This document shows positions 1-6,599 of a stretch of 8,937 nt of DNA, in pieces. The stretch's first letter is position 1; each line of letters begins with the position of its first letter. Source of the DNA: an uncultured Chryseolinea sp. (GTDB taxonomy: Bacteria; Bacteroidota; Bacteroidia; Cytophagales; Cyclobacteriaceae); NCBI GenBank assembly GCA_946478915.1, contig CAMLER010000177.1, positions 1 through 8,937 on the forward strand, in the 5' to 3' direction. The translations under genes and the position numbers were made by a program. The notes under the pieces are model-generated. The model did not search any database. It was not told where the DNA came from and worked only from the letters and a program-made list of their open reading frames with translations.

Positions 1-63
1 TCTGTCGCGAAGACCTTATCTCATAAGGCAAAAATCACCCACAGCTTCGAAATCCTGCCTTAA
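1..63 (+). CDS. Possible 3' end of an upstream gene (partial, unidentified)
   Basis: Frame 1 is open from the window edge to a TAA at 61-63 and reads as 20 residues ending in ...HSFEILP. It lies 45 bp before the metZ ATG and in the same direction, so it could be the tail of a gene upstream of metZ. Twenty residues are too few to name a family. A second frame is also open from the edge, to a TGA at 98-100, so the choice of frame is inference from position and composition only. A 6-bp inverted repeat (AGCTTC 43-48, GAAGCT 68-73) straddles the stop but has no T-run, so it is not a convincing terminator. Confidence 0.3.
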   Translation, partial: SVAKTLSHKAKITHSFEILP

Positions 64-108
64 GACTGAAGCTATAGAAATTAAAAATTGTAATGATTGA
101 ATTCACAG

Positions 109-1290
109 ATGAATACTGAAGAAAGGAATTTTTCAACGGATGCCATACGCGAACAACATGGGCGTAGCCAATTTCGTGAGCACTCCGTCCCACTATACCT
201 CACATCCAGCTTTGTTTTCGACGACGCAGAACAAGCGCGCGCTATGTTCGCCGACGAGATCACTGGAAATATTTACAGCAGATATTCAAACCCAAACACG
301 GACGAGTTTATCGCTAAATTGTGCCTCATGGAGGGCACCGAAGACGGGATTGCCACTTCTTCGGGAATGGCCGCTATGTTTAGTTCAATGGCTGCGCTTC
401 TTCAGTCCGGAGACCATATTCTGGCTTGCCGTTCAGTCTTTGGATCCACGCATCAGATTTTAAACACCATCTTTCCGAAATTCGGTATCACCTCAACTTA
501 TGTAGACATTGGTGAACCGGAAACCTGGGAATCGAAGATCCAGAAGAATACCAAAATGATTTTTGTGGAAACGCCTTCGAATCCGGCGTTGGATATTATT
601 GATCTTGAATGGTTGGGTAAACTCGCTGCCAGGAACAACCTTATACTAAATGTGGACAATTGTTTTGCGACTCCCTATCTGCAGAATCCTGCGAAATATG
701 GTGCGCACATCGTCACTCACTCAGCCACGAAGTTCATCGATGGTCAGGGAAGAGTTATTGCCGGAGCCATCCTGGGTAAAAAAGATCTGTTAAAGGAGAT
801 CCGTTTCTTCACGCGGCATACCGGACCGGCTATGGCTCCCTTCAACGCATGGTTACTTTCTAAGAGCCTGGAGACTTTGGCTGTCCGGATGGAAAGGCAT
901 TGTGAAAACGCACTCAAGCTTGCTCAATATCTGGAAAGCAATCCGGAAGTAACACACGTCAAGTATCCGTTTTTGCCTTCACATCCGCAATACGAGCTGG
1001 CAAAAAAACAAATGCGGCTTGGGGGAGGCTTAGTCACGTTTGAACTGAAAGGCGGACTCGATCAGGGACGCAAATTCCTGAATGCATTAAAAATGATTTC
1101 GCATACACCTAACCTGGGTGATACCCGGACAATTGCCATTCACCCGGCTTCAACAACTCACTCGAAGCTGACCGATGAAGAGCGTGCCCATGTCGGAATT
1201 TCCCCTGGACTTATTCGTATAGCGGTAGGGTTGGAAGATGTACGGGATATTATCAGGGATATTGAGCAGGCGATCTTCCCTAAAGTTTAA
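109..1290 (+). CDS. metZ: O-succinylhomoserine sulfhydrylase (Cys/Met metabolism PLP enzyme)
   Basis: This is a PLP-dependent enzyme of the Cys/Met metabolism family. MetZ joins sulfide to an activated homoserine (O-succinyl- or O-acetyl-) to give homocysteine in cytosolic methionine synthesis. The ATG at 109 gives 393 residues, normal for the family. The frame also allows a TTG four codons earlier, which I rejected because homologous proteins start close to this ATG. Family marks, numbered from the ATG: the phosphate-binding YSRYSNP stretch near 56-62, the SSGMAA turn near 84-89, the cofactor-ring aspartate in NVDNCFATP (D183), and the Schiff-base lysine in SATKF (K208), followed by GQGRVIAGA. 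The GQGR sequence after the lysine favours MetZ over cystathionine gamma-synthase or gamma-lyase, which usually have a GHSD-type sequence there. That call and the succinyl preference rest on family resemblance. The last 20 bases before the final A of the stop form one arm of a perfect inverted repeat shared with the convergent rhodanese gene. Confidence 0.9.
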   Translation: MNTEERNFSTDAIREQHGRSQFREHSVPLYLTSSFVFDDAEQARAMFADEITGNIYSRYSNPNTDEFIAKLCLMEGTEDGIATSSGMAAMFSSMAALLQSGDHILACRSVFGSTHQILNTIFPKFGITSTYVDIGEPETWESKIQKNTKMIFVETPSNPALDIIDLEWLGKLAARNNLILNVDNCFATPYLQNPAKYGAHIVTHSATKFIDGQGRVIAGAILGKKDLLKEIRFFTRHTGPAMAPFNAWLLSKSLETLAVRMERHCENALKLAQYLESNPEVTHVKYPFLPSHPQYELAKKQMRLGGGLVTFELKGGLDQGRKFLNALKMISHTPNLGDTRTIAIHPASTTHSKLTDEERAHVGISPGLIRIAVGLEDVRDIIRDIEQAIFPKV

Positions 1291-1340
1291 TATTATACCC
1301 AGTGGTTCGATTACCTGTAATAAACTTTAGGGAAGATCGC
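1270..1340. repeat. Perfect 20-bp inverted repeat joining two convergent gene ends
   Basis: The left arm, 1270-1289, is GCGATCTTCCCTAAAGTTTA. The right arm, 1321-1340, is its exact reverse complement. The spacer is 31 bases (1290-1320). The left arm is the last six sense codons of metZ plus two bases of its TAA stop. The right arm ends on the last base of the rhodanese TAG stop (1340-1342 on the plus strand). Either transcript, if it reads through, would fold a very stable 20-bp stem. There is no U-run after either arm, so this is not a standard intrinsic terminator. It may separate the convergent transcripts or protect their 3' ends. That role is inference. Confidence 0.85.
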
Positions 1341-1657
1341 TAATACGTCGGCATATCCGGATCAATTTCATTAGCCCAGGCTAATATTCCTCCTTTCAGG
1401 TTGTAGAGGTTGTCAAACTTATGATTTTTTTCGAGCCACTGAATCATGTTTCCGCTGCGGGCTCCACTGCGGCAGTGTATAACAACCTTTTTATCTCTGG
1501 CAATTTTATCTACACTGTTGGGAATATCACCTTGAGGTATCAACTCTCCATCCAGGTTACAGAAGTCGTATTCGTGCGGTTCTCGAACGTCGATTAATTG
1601 AAAATCCTCGCCACTTTCCTGAAGTTGCTTTAATTCTTGCACCGATATTTCTTTCAT
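1340..1657 (-). CDS. Single-domain rhodanese-like sulfurtransferase
   Basis: This is a 105-residue protein that is essentially one rhodanese domain, the usual size for stand-alone GlpE/PspE-type proteins. It starts with a helix-rich ISVQELKQL segment, then the LIDVREPHEY motif (about 21-30). The active-site loop is CRSGARS, with the persulfide-forming cysteine at C62, and then GGILAW near 89-94. The loop has six residues from Cys to Arg, which fits sulfurtransferases rather than the longer Cdc25-type phosphatase loop. It probably moves sulfane sulfur from thiosulfate or a persulfide to cyanide, a thiol or a protein acceptor in the cytosol; the true substrate cannot be read from sequence. There is no signal peptide. 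The ATG follows a purine-rich AAAAAAAGAG stretch. It lies 64 bp downstream of the amidotransferase on the same strand, and a -7 box in the gap suggests it has its own promoter. Confidence 0.88.
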   Translation of the reverse strand: MKEISVQELKQLQESGEDFQLIDVREPHEYDFCNLDGELIPQGDIPNSVDKIARDKKVVIHCRSGARSGNMIQWLEKNHKFDNLYNLKGGILAWANEIDPDMPTY

Positions 1658-1706
1658 GTCATTACTCTTTTTTTGCCAAGATTTATTTTTATAACGATAA
1701 ATGCTA

Positions 1707-1714
1707 CAAAAATA
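1707..1714 (-). promoter_or_regulatory. Candidate Bacteroidota -7 box for the rhodanese gene
   Basis: On the minus strand this reads TATTTTTG, an exact match to the Bacteroidota -7 consensus TAnnTTTG. It lies 50 bp upstream of the rhodanese ATG, in the gap after the amidotransferase stop. A TTG lies upstream but only 14 bases away, too close for a normal -33 element. The prediction therefore rests on the -7 box and its position alone. Confidence 0.4.
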
Positions 1715-1721
1715 TTCAATA

Positions 1722-2582
1722 TCAGGCGCAAGCTTGTATCGGGCGGGTAGTGACGCTTAGTTCCGGGTCCACTACTACAAAGTGATTGGCGGGTACGATG
1801 ATCCAGTCTTTGTCGTCCGACAGTTTTTCGGACACAACCAAAATAGACCGGTCACCCATTTCGGCCTGACGCATCATGCCGATTCCATTTTCAACTGCAT
1901 AATGAGCTGCTTGCGAATGGTATAATGTTAAGGGTGTTTCTTTCCGATCTGTAATAAATCTGGTGCCCACGACAAATAGGCCATTCGTTACCACCATGTT
2001 GAGATAGGCCGGCTCTTTTATGTTGTGTTGATTCATCAGCTTATAAAGATGATCAAACATTTTTTCAAAAGCGCGAATTACTGTTTCCGGGTTAACCGAT
2101 GTGCCCTCCTCGAATAAATAGTGAAGCATCAACGCGAATAGATGTTCCGAGTCAGTTTGTCCCTTGATCCAATTATAAAACTCGTCGCTGAGCGGTTCAC
2201 GGATCTGGCGTTTTAAGGCGGAGAAATTCTCCACACCGCCGTTATGCATCATCAAGAGATTTTTATACTGAAAGGGATGACAGTTTGATTCTGACACTTC
2301 GCCTACGCTGGCTGCACGTACGTGTGCGATAAAACATTCCGTTCGGATCTTTGGAGCCAGATTCCGAAGGTTTCTGTTGCTCCATGCGGGGTTTATAGAT
2401 ACAAATGTTACAGGTTCATAATTCACATCCGGTACATACCATCCAATACCAAAACCATCGCCATTCAAAGGCTCTTCCAGTTCTTTGGCGCTTATACTCT
2501 GGTTGATGAGAGAATTTTTTGGCTGATATAACAGCGTGTCAATTATGATAGGCGAGCCTACATAGGCCATCAGACGGCACAT
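1722..2582 (-). CDS. Class II glutamine amidotransferase (YafJ/EgtC/DUG3-like)
   Basis: This 286-residue protein has the Ntn-hydrolase glutaminase fold of class II amidotransferases. It begins Met-Cys-Arg. Removing Met exposes Cys2, the nucleophile, and this fixes the start codon. Other family motifs follow in order: NGDGFGIGWY (40-49), FIAHVRAAS (84-92, with R89), NCHPF (100-104), MMHNGGV (111-117, with N114 and G115 of the oxyanion region) and GQTDSEHLFAL (141-151, with D144). No synthetase domain follows, so it is a stand-alone hydrolase or amide-transfer subunit. Relatives include EgtC, which removes glutamate from a gamma-glutamyl ergothioneine intermediate, yeast DUG3, which acts on glutathione, and E. 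coli YafJ of unknown role. No egtB or egtD is nearby, so EgtC should not be assigned. It sits between a rhodanese and an MsrB, which hints at thiol metabolism, but this is only neighbourhood evidence. Confidence 0.88.
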   Translation of the reverse strand: MCRLMAYVGSPIIIDTLLYQPKNSLINQSISAKELEEPLNGDGFGIGWYVPDVNYEPVTFVSINPAWSNRNLRNLAPKIRTECFIAHVRAASVGEVSESNCHPFQYKNLLMMHNGGVENFSALKRQIREPLSDEFYNWIKGQTDSEHLFALMLHYLFEEGTSVNPETVIRAFEKMFDHLYKLMNQHNIKEPAYLNMVVTNGLFVVGTRFITDRKETPLTLYHSQAAHYAVENGIGMMRQAEMGDRSILVVSEKLSDDKDWIIVPANHFVVVDPELSVTTRPIQACA

Positions 2583-2604
2583 ATTGTTATTGCTTATATC
2601 TTAT

Positions 2605-2634
2605 AAAAGATAGTAAGCCCGCCAGAGAATCAAA
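2605..2634 (-). promoter_or_regulatory. Candidate promoter for the amidotransferase gene
   Basis: On the minus strand TTTG (2631-2634 plus-strand coordinates, reading caaa) is followed after 18 bases by TATCTTTT (2605-2612). This is one base off the Bacteroidota TAnnTTTG -7 box, and the spacing is close to the expected 19. Transcription would start near 2599, giving a leader of about 17 bases before the ATG. Confidence 0.4.
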
Positions 2635-2661
2635 AAATACTTAAATAGACAGCCTGTAAGT
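2632..2661 (-). terminator. Weak hairpin with U-run after msrB
   Basis: On the minus strand, just past the msrB stop, ACTTA (2657-2661) pairs with TAAGT (2639-2643) around a 13-base loop. One base later comes a run of six T (2632-2637). The stem is only 5 bp and AT-rich, so it may be a weak terminator. It overlaps the -33 element proposed for the next gene. Confidence 0.25.
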
Positions 2662-2663
2662 TG

Positions 2664-3155
2664 TTACTGGTTTGGCTCAAATTTCAATGCCGCCGAATTC
2701 AAACAGTAGCGCAAACCCGTAGGTTTTGGCCCATCCTCAAATACGTGTCCAAGGTGCCCTCCACACTGGCTGCAAACAACTTCTTCCCGAATCATTCCGT
2801 GACTGGTATCTTCAATTTTCAGGACAGAACTTTCCTGAAGCGGTTTATAGAAGCTTGGCCAGCCTGTTCCAGATTCAAATTTTGTCTCCGAATCAAAAAG
2901 GGGGAGTTGACACGCAGCACAGAGATAAGTACCCTTTTCGTGATTATCCCAATATTCGCCTGTGAAGGCGCGCTCCGTTCCTTTTTCTCTGAGTACCTCG
3001 TACTGAAGCGGCGTTAGCTGTTTTTTCCATTCTTCGCTTGACTTCACCACTTTGTAGATGGGCCTGGTCGTTGAAACAGGCTCCTTCTTACTTTGTGAAC
3101 ACGCCGGGAATATAAGCCCGATTGCAAGCAGCATTACTAAAGTTCTTCGTTCCAT
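2664..3155 (-). CDS. msrB: Methionine-R-sulfoxide reductase, lipoprotein form
   Basis: MsrB reduces the R-epimer of methionine sulfoxide in proteins. The 163 residues split into an N-terminal export signal and a full MsrB domain. The signal is MERR followed by a hydrophobic core and LIFPAC, a lipobox-like end with the lipidated cysteine at C19. This predicts a lipoprotein facing the periplasm or outside, not a cytosolic enzyme. The domain runs from about residue 40 to 160. It has two zinc-binding CxxC pairs (C79/C82 and C128/C131), the SGTGWPSF motif (95-102), GGHLGHVF (132-139) and the catalytic cysteine in RYCLNSAAL (C151). I see no MsrA fusion and no clear resolving cysteine outside the zinc sites, so recycling probably depends on an external reductant. 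It lies 81 bp upstream of the amidotransferase gene on the same strand. Confidence 0.93.
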   Translation of the reverse strand: MERRTLVMLLAIGLIFPACSQSKKEPVSTTRPIYKVVKSSEEWKKQLTPLQYEVLREKGTERAFTGEYWDNHEKGTYLCAACQLPLFDSETKFESGTGWPSFYKPLQESSVLKIEDTSHGMIREEVVCSQCGGHLGHVFEDGPKPTGLRYCLNSAALKFEPNQ

Positions 3156-3313
3156 ACCGTTTGTTTTCTATTCATACGTATTTACGACACAAATTAGATT
3201 TATATGGTTCATTCGGAAAAGTCCGGCGGATGACAAAAGTGATAAGTTGGCCAAAAAATCACGTAATGTCAGAAATCAGGGGTTTTTTAAACATTTTCTG
3301 AGGCCGGTGAGCA

Positions 3314-3321
3314 TATTTTTG
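3314..3321 (+). promoter_or_regulatory. Candidate -7 box for the YfiR-like/receptor operon
   Basis: TATTTTTG is an exact match to the Bacteroidota TAnnTTTG -7 box, 36 bp before the ATG at 3358. The -33 region (TTTTC near 3294-3298) is only a weak match. Transcription would start near 3326-3328, right at an inverted repeat in the leader. Confidence 0.45.
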
Positions 3322-3323
3322 TG

Positions 3324-3345
3324 ATGCTGTGGATGGGAACAGCAT
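3324..3345 (+). promoter_or_regulatory. 7-bp inverted repeat in the leader of the YfiR-like gene
   Basis: ATGCTGT (3324-3330) and ACAGCAT (3339-3345) are exact reverse complements around the 8-base spacer GGATGGGA. A flanking G-T pair can extend an RNA stem by one. The repeat lies directly downstream of the proposed -7 box and ends 12 bases before the ATG. It could be a 5' stem-loop of the mRNA or an operator for a dimeric regulator. Confidence 0.4.
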
Positions 3346-3357
3346 TAAGATTCTTGC

Positions 3358-3861
3358 ATGAAGAGGTATTTAATCGCAGTAATTTTTTTAGCATTTGTTT
3401 TCAGTCCTTGTCTGGCTCAAAACTACAAGATGCATACTGTGTTCATCTTTAGTTTCACCAGGTATGTACAATGGCCGGCTGCCTATAATAGCGGGGAATT
3501 TGAAATCATTGTGTTGGGTGATTCTCCAATCGTAGAGGAACTTAAGGCAATGGCGCAGGCTAAGAAAGTTGGAGAGCGAAATATCAAGGTGACAAGGATA
3601 AGTTCTCCTGAAGAAATCCGAAAGTGCAACATCCTGTTTATCCCTGCTACTCAATCCGCACAAATTAGTGAAGTTCTCTCGAAAGTTACCTCACAATCCA
3701 TCCTTGTGGTGACCGAAGAACCAGGGCTTGGAGCGAAAGGAAGCAACGTGAACTTTATTACAAAGGATGGGAAACTGGCATTCGAATTAAACCAGGATGC
3801 AGCTACAAGGCAAGGACTTAAGGTCAGCAATGAATTATCACGTCTTGCGATATTGATTTAA
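3358..3861 (+). CDS. YfiR-like (DUF4154) secreted protein
   Basis: This 167-residue protein starts with a Sec signal peptide: MKR, a hydrophobic stretch, then SPCLA followed by Q, with likely cleavage after A20. The cysteine at C18 is not in a good lipobox, so this is probably a soluble periplasmic protein. The mature part matches the YfiR/DUF4154 pattern: a YVQWP motif near 36-40, VLGDSP (52-57), a central mixed alpha/beta part, and a C-terminal stretch with NVNFI, LAFELNQDAA and GLKVSNELSRLA. In Pseudomonas YfiR binds and represses the membrane cyclase YfiN and has several cysteines. Here the mature protein has one cysteine (C90), so no internal disulfide can form. Only 2 bp separate its stop from the next ATG, so the two genes are almost certainly co-transcribed and translationally linked. 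I infer that it regulates the sensor domain of that receptor. Confidence 0.82.
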   Translation: MKRYLIAVIFLAFVFSPCLAQNYKMHTVFIFSFTRYVQWPAAYNSGEFEIIVLGDSPIVEELKAMAQAKKVGERNIKVTRISSPEEIRKCNILFIPATQSAQISEVLSKVTSQSILVVTEEPGLGAKGSNVNFITKDGKLAFELNQDAATRQGLKVSNELSRLAILI

Positions 3862-3863
3862 TT

Positions 3864-5807
3864 ATGGAACAAGAGACTACGAAGAAGAAGTCAGGATTAA
3901 GATTGACCATTGGTAATAAGATACTCGGTGGCTTCCTGATGCTTATCATTCTGTTCATCATCAATGGTGTTATCATTTTCTGGAAGGGAAATGTTATCGA
4001 CAACGTCGTAAACAGTTCCAGCCAGGTGTATCGTCCCTCACAGGATGCTATCAAGGATTTTATTCTAATGGTTACACGATCGAAGATGTTAGTGACCAAC
4101 TGGGTTTACCTGCAGACTAATCAGGAAGATAAAAATGCGTTGAAGCTTTTACAGGACAATGAATATCCGGCGCTTCAGGACAAGATCAAGAAACTGATGA
4201 CTACCTGGGAGACCGATAGCCAGCGCAGCCAAATGGACACCGTTTTTCTAAAGTTCGACACACTGCTGTCTGTTCAAAAAGAATCCATTATGGCGAATCT
4301 TCAATCGTTCGAGCATTACGAAGATCCCCTTACAAAATTGTTGGCAGAGGATGCCGTCGAGAGCCAGGTTATACCCCGCACCACAGAGCTTATTGCAAGG
4401 TTAAACAGGATTGCCGTTACACAGAGTGAGGTAACAGAAAGGTCGGATAGCGATGTTATCGATTCGATCCGTAGTTTGAGAAATTATACAATTGTACTCG
4501 GTTCGGGTATTATCATTATCGGTTTGATGAGCGCCATATTTCTCATGCGCACGATAACAAGGCCGGTTAACTTCCTGAAAAATATTGTAGTGAAATTGGG
4601 CCGCGGCGAACTCGTTGAAGAAAAGCAAGGTAATTTCAGCAACGATGAAATTGGCGAGATGGCGGTAGCTATGGATAAATTAGTTGCTGGATTGAAGGGC
4701 ACTACGACATTTGCTGAGAATATTGGAAATGGTAATTATCAAACTGAATTCAAGCCGCTCAGTGATCATGACGTGTTAGGTAATGCGCTGATCAACATGC
4801 GAAATAATTTATCTAAGGTAGCCGAGGATGATAAGAAAAGAAATTGGGCTACTGAGGGAATGGCGAAGTTTGGTGAAATTCTCCGGACTAATACAAATGA
4901 TCTTAACAAGTTGTCTGATGAAATCATTGGCAACCTGGTAAAATATCTAAAAGCAAATCAGGGTGCGCTTTATATCGTGGATGATGCGGCAGAAGACGAA
5001 GATCCTACCATGACAATGAAGTCGTGCTACGCCTGGGATAAAAAGAAATTTTTGAATCACAAGATATATAAGGGAGAGGGGCTTGCGGGACAAGCATGGC
5101 AGGAAGGTGATATTGTGTATCTAACAGAAGTGCCTCAAAATTATATCCGCATTGCATCGGGGCTGGGTGACGCAAATCCAACAAGCGTGCTCATTGTACC
5201 ATTGAAAGTAAACGACCAAATCTTTGGTGTCGTCGAGATCGCTTCATTTGGTGAAATTCAGGATTTCGAAAAGGAATTCGTTCAAAAAATAGCGGAGACC
5301 ATCGCTTCAACTATTTCAACTGTGAAGATCAATGCACGTACGCAAAGGTTACTTGAGGAATCCCAGGAAATGACCGAGCAGATGAGGGCACAGGAGGAAG
5401 AGATGCGTCAGAACATGGAGGAGCTTCAGGCCACACAGGAAGAAATGCAACGCAGCCAGGCTGAGACGGATAGCACTTTGTCAGCAATACATGGTTCCCA
5501 ATCCGTAGCCGAATACAGTACTGACGGGTCGCTGATGAAAGTAAATGCTAATTACCTGGATCTCTTTGGCTACACGCAGGATGAAGTCGTAGGTGAGCAC
5601 CATCGTATTTTTACAACCAAGGAGGATAAGAGCAGTGAAGAATACAGACAATTCTGGAAGGATCTTTCCCTGGGATATCCTAAGAAAGGTGTGTTCAAAA
5701 GATTGAATCGCAAAGGTGAAATCATTACAGTGCGCTCAAGTTTTTCAACCATAAAAAACATGAGTGGAGACGTGGTGAAAATAATGGAGATAACCCACGC
5801 CGCCTAA
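3864..5807 (+). CDS. Membrane receptor with HAMP, GAF, coiled-coil and PAS domains, no output domain
   Basis: This 647-residue protein has a receptor layout. A short basic N-terminus leads to membrane segment 1 (about 20-40). A mostly helical extracytoplasmic region (41-207), like four-helix-bundle chemoreceptor sensors, precedes membrane segment 2 (208-230). A HAMP domain follows (229-281, with TRPV and NDEIGEMAVAM). A second HAMP-like repeat is at about 282-325. A GAF domain spans roughly 340-490 and a Glu/Gln/Met-rich coiled coil 491-535. A PAS domain of the chemoreceptor type (540-645) contains GEHHRIF and YRQFW. The protein ends at the PAS boundary. There is no histidine kinase, GGDEF, EAL, SpoIIE or MCP signalling domain. 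Only 20 bp separate the stop from the end of ftsE, so no broken 3' extension is visible. It probably passes a signal to a partner by coiled-coil contact. The adjacent YfiR-like gene suggests periplasmic control. Partner and ligand are unknown. Confidence 0.85.
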   Translation: MEQETTKKKSGLRLTIGNKILGGFLMLIILFIINGVIIFWKGNVIDNVVNSSSQVYRPSQDAIKDFILMVTRSKMLVTNWVYLQTNQEDKNALKLLQDNEYPALQDKIKKLMTTWETDSQRSQMDTVFLKFDTLLSVQKESIMANLQSFEHYEDPLTKLLAEDAVESQVIPRTTELIARLNRIAVTQSEVTERSDSDVIDSIRSLRNYTIVLGSGIIIIGLMSAIFLMRTITRPVNFLKNIVVKLGRGELVEEKQGNFSNDEIGEMAVAMDKLVAGLKGTTTFAENIGNGNYQTEFKPLSDHDVLGNALINMRNNLSKVAEDDKKRNWATEGMAKFGEILRTNTNDLNKLSDEIIGNLVKYLKANQGALYIVDDAAEDEDPTMTMKSCYAWDKKKFLNHKIYKGEGLAGQAWQEGDIVYLTEVPQNYIRIASGLGDANPTSVLIVPLKVNDQIFGVVEIASFGEIQDFEKEFVQKIAETIASTISTVKINARTQRLLEESQEMTEQMRAQEEEMRQNMEELQATQEEMQRSQAETDSTLSAIHGSQSVAEYSTDGSLMKVNANYLDLFGYTQDEVVGEHHRIFTTKEDKSSEEYRQFWKDLSLGYPKKGVFKRLNRKGEIITVRSSFSTIKNMSGDVVKIMEITHAA

Positions 5808-5827
5808 GCAACACGTGCTGCCAAATG

Positions 5828-6535
5828 CTAGTATTCTGAGGTTAACTCGAATGGCGATTGCGCTGAGTCGAACACTTTCGCTTCCTCGCATTTGAGTACC
5901 CGGGCTGGAAATTTTTTGATAAGTCCATAGGAGTGCGTAGCCATTAGAACTGCAGTACCCGACTTATTAATCTGCTGAAATATTTTCATAATTCCTTGAG
6001 AAACCTCCGGATCAAGATTCCCGGTTGGTTCGTCAGCAATTAGTATTTGAGGTTCATTGATAAGGGCCCTCGCGATCACCACTCGTTGCTGTTCTCCGCC
6101 TGAAAGCTGATGGGGCAACTTTTTTTCAACGGATCCCAAACCTACTTGCATCAATACCTCCGACAGCCGGGCGCGCATTTTCGCATTGTCCGACCATCCC
6201 GTTGCTTTCATAACAAAAAGAAGATTCTCACCTACTGACCGATCATTAAAAAGCTGAAAATCCTGGAAGATGATTCCGAGTTTGCGCCGAAGCAAAGGAA
6301 TCTGACCTGGCCTAATGGTGCGGAGATCAAAACCTGCAACCTTAATCTCACCAAGACGCAAAGGCAGGTCAGCATAAAGTGTCTTCAACAACGAAGATTT
6401 ACCTGAGCCTGTGCGTCCAACCATGTAGACAAACTCTCCCTTCTGGATATCAAATGTGATATCGCCCAATATTGTATTGTGGTCATGAAATACGCTTGCG
6501 CCCTTAACATGGACAACCGGTTCGGTAGAAAACAT
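5828..6535 (-). CDS. ftsE: Cell-division ABC ATPase FtsE
   Basis: This 235-residue cytosolic ATPase has the size and sequence pattern of FtsE. FtsE pairs with the membrane protein FtsX and couples ATP hydrolysis to cell-wall hydrolase activity at the division site. Visible motifs are Walker A GRTGSGKSS (40-48), the Q-loop in FQDFQLF (Q91), the ABC signature LSGGEQQR (144-151), Walker B ILIADEP (164-170) followed by TGNLD, and the switch histidine in MATHS (H201). The IIFQDFQLFNDRSVGENL segment is typical of FtsE rather than of LolD or MacB. No ftsX lies in the window, so the partner must be encoded elsewhere. The gene is convergent with the receptor gene, 20 bp end to end. The sequence upstream of its start gives no clear -7 box. 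Confidence 0.9.
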   Translation of the reverse strand: MFSTEPVVHVKGASVFHDHNTILGDITFDIQKGEFVYMVGRTGSGKSSLLKTLYADLPLRLGEIKVAGFDLRTIRPGQIPLLRRKLGIIFQDFQLFNDRSVGENLLFVMKATGWSDNAKMRARLSEVLMQVGLGSVEKKLPHQLSGGEQQRVVIARALINEPQILIADEPTGNLDPEVSQGIMKIFQQINKSGTAVLMATHSYGLIKKFPARVLKCEEAKVFDSAQSPFELTSEY

Positions 6536-6599
6536 GCTTAACAGTTTTTTATCAACGCACTAAGTTGCAAAAAAAAATTCTTAGATGCTGGTGAGCTAA

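Noticed and set aside
97..108. TTG start four codons upstream of the metZ ATG
   Set aside because: The ATG at 109 gives the expected N-terminus and nothing upstream favours the TTG.
1300..1318. GGTTCGATTACC resembles a tRNA T-arm
   Set aside because: No acceptor, anticodon or D stems can be built around it; it lies in the spacer of the metZ/rhodanese inverted repeat.
3058..3324. Plus-strand frame of 88 codons over the start of msrB and the spacer
   Set aside because: It is antisense to the msrB signal peptide and has no recognisable domain; the spacer is better read as the promoter region between divergent genes.
3864..5807. Reading the receptor as a histidine kinase or methyl-accepting protein
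   Set aside because: No H-box, ATP-binding motifs or MCP hairpin-tip motif is present; the protein ends directly after the PAS domain.
5810..5823. Near-palindrome GCAACACGTGCTGC between the receptor and ftsE ends
   Set aside because: There is no loop and no T-run, so it is not a terminator; a single short imperfect palindrome is compatible with chance.
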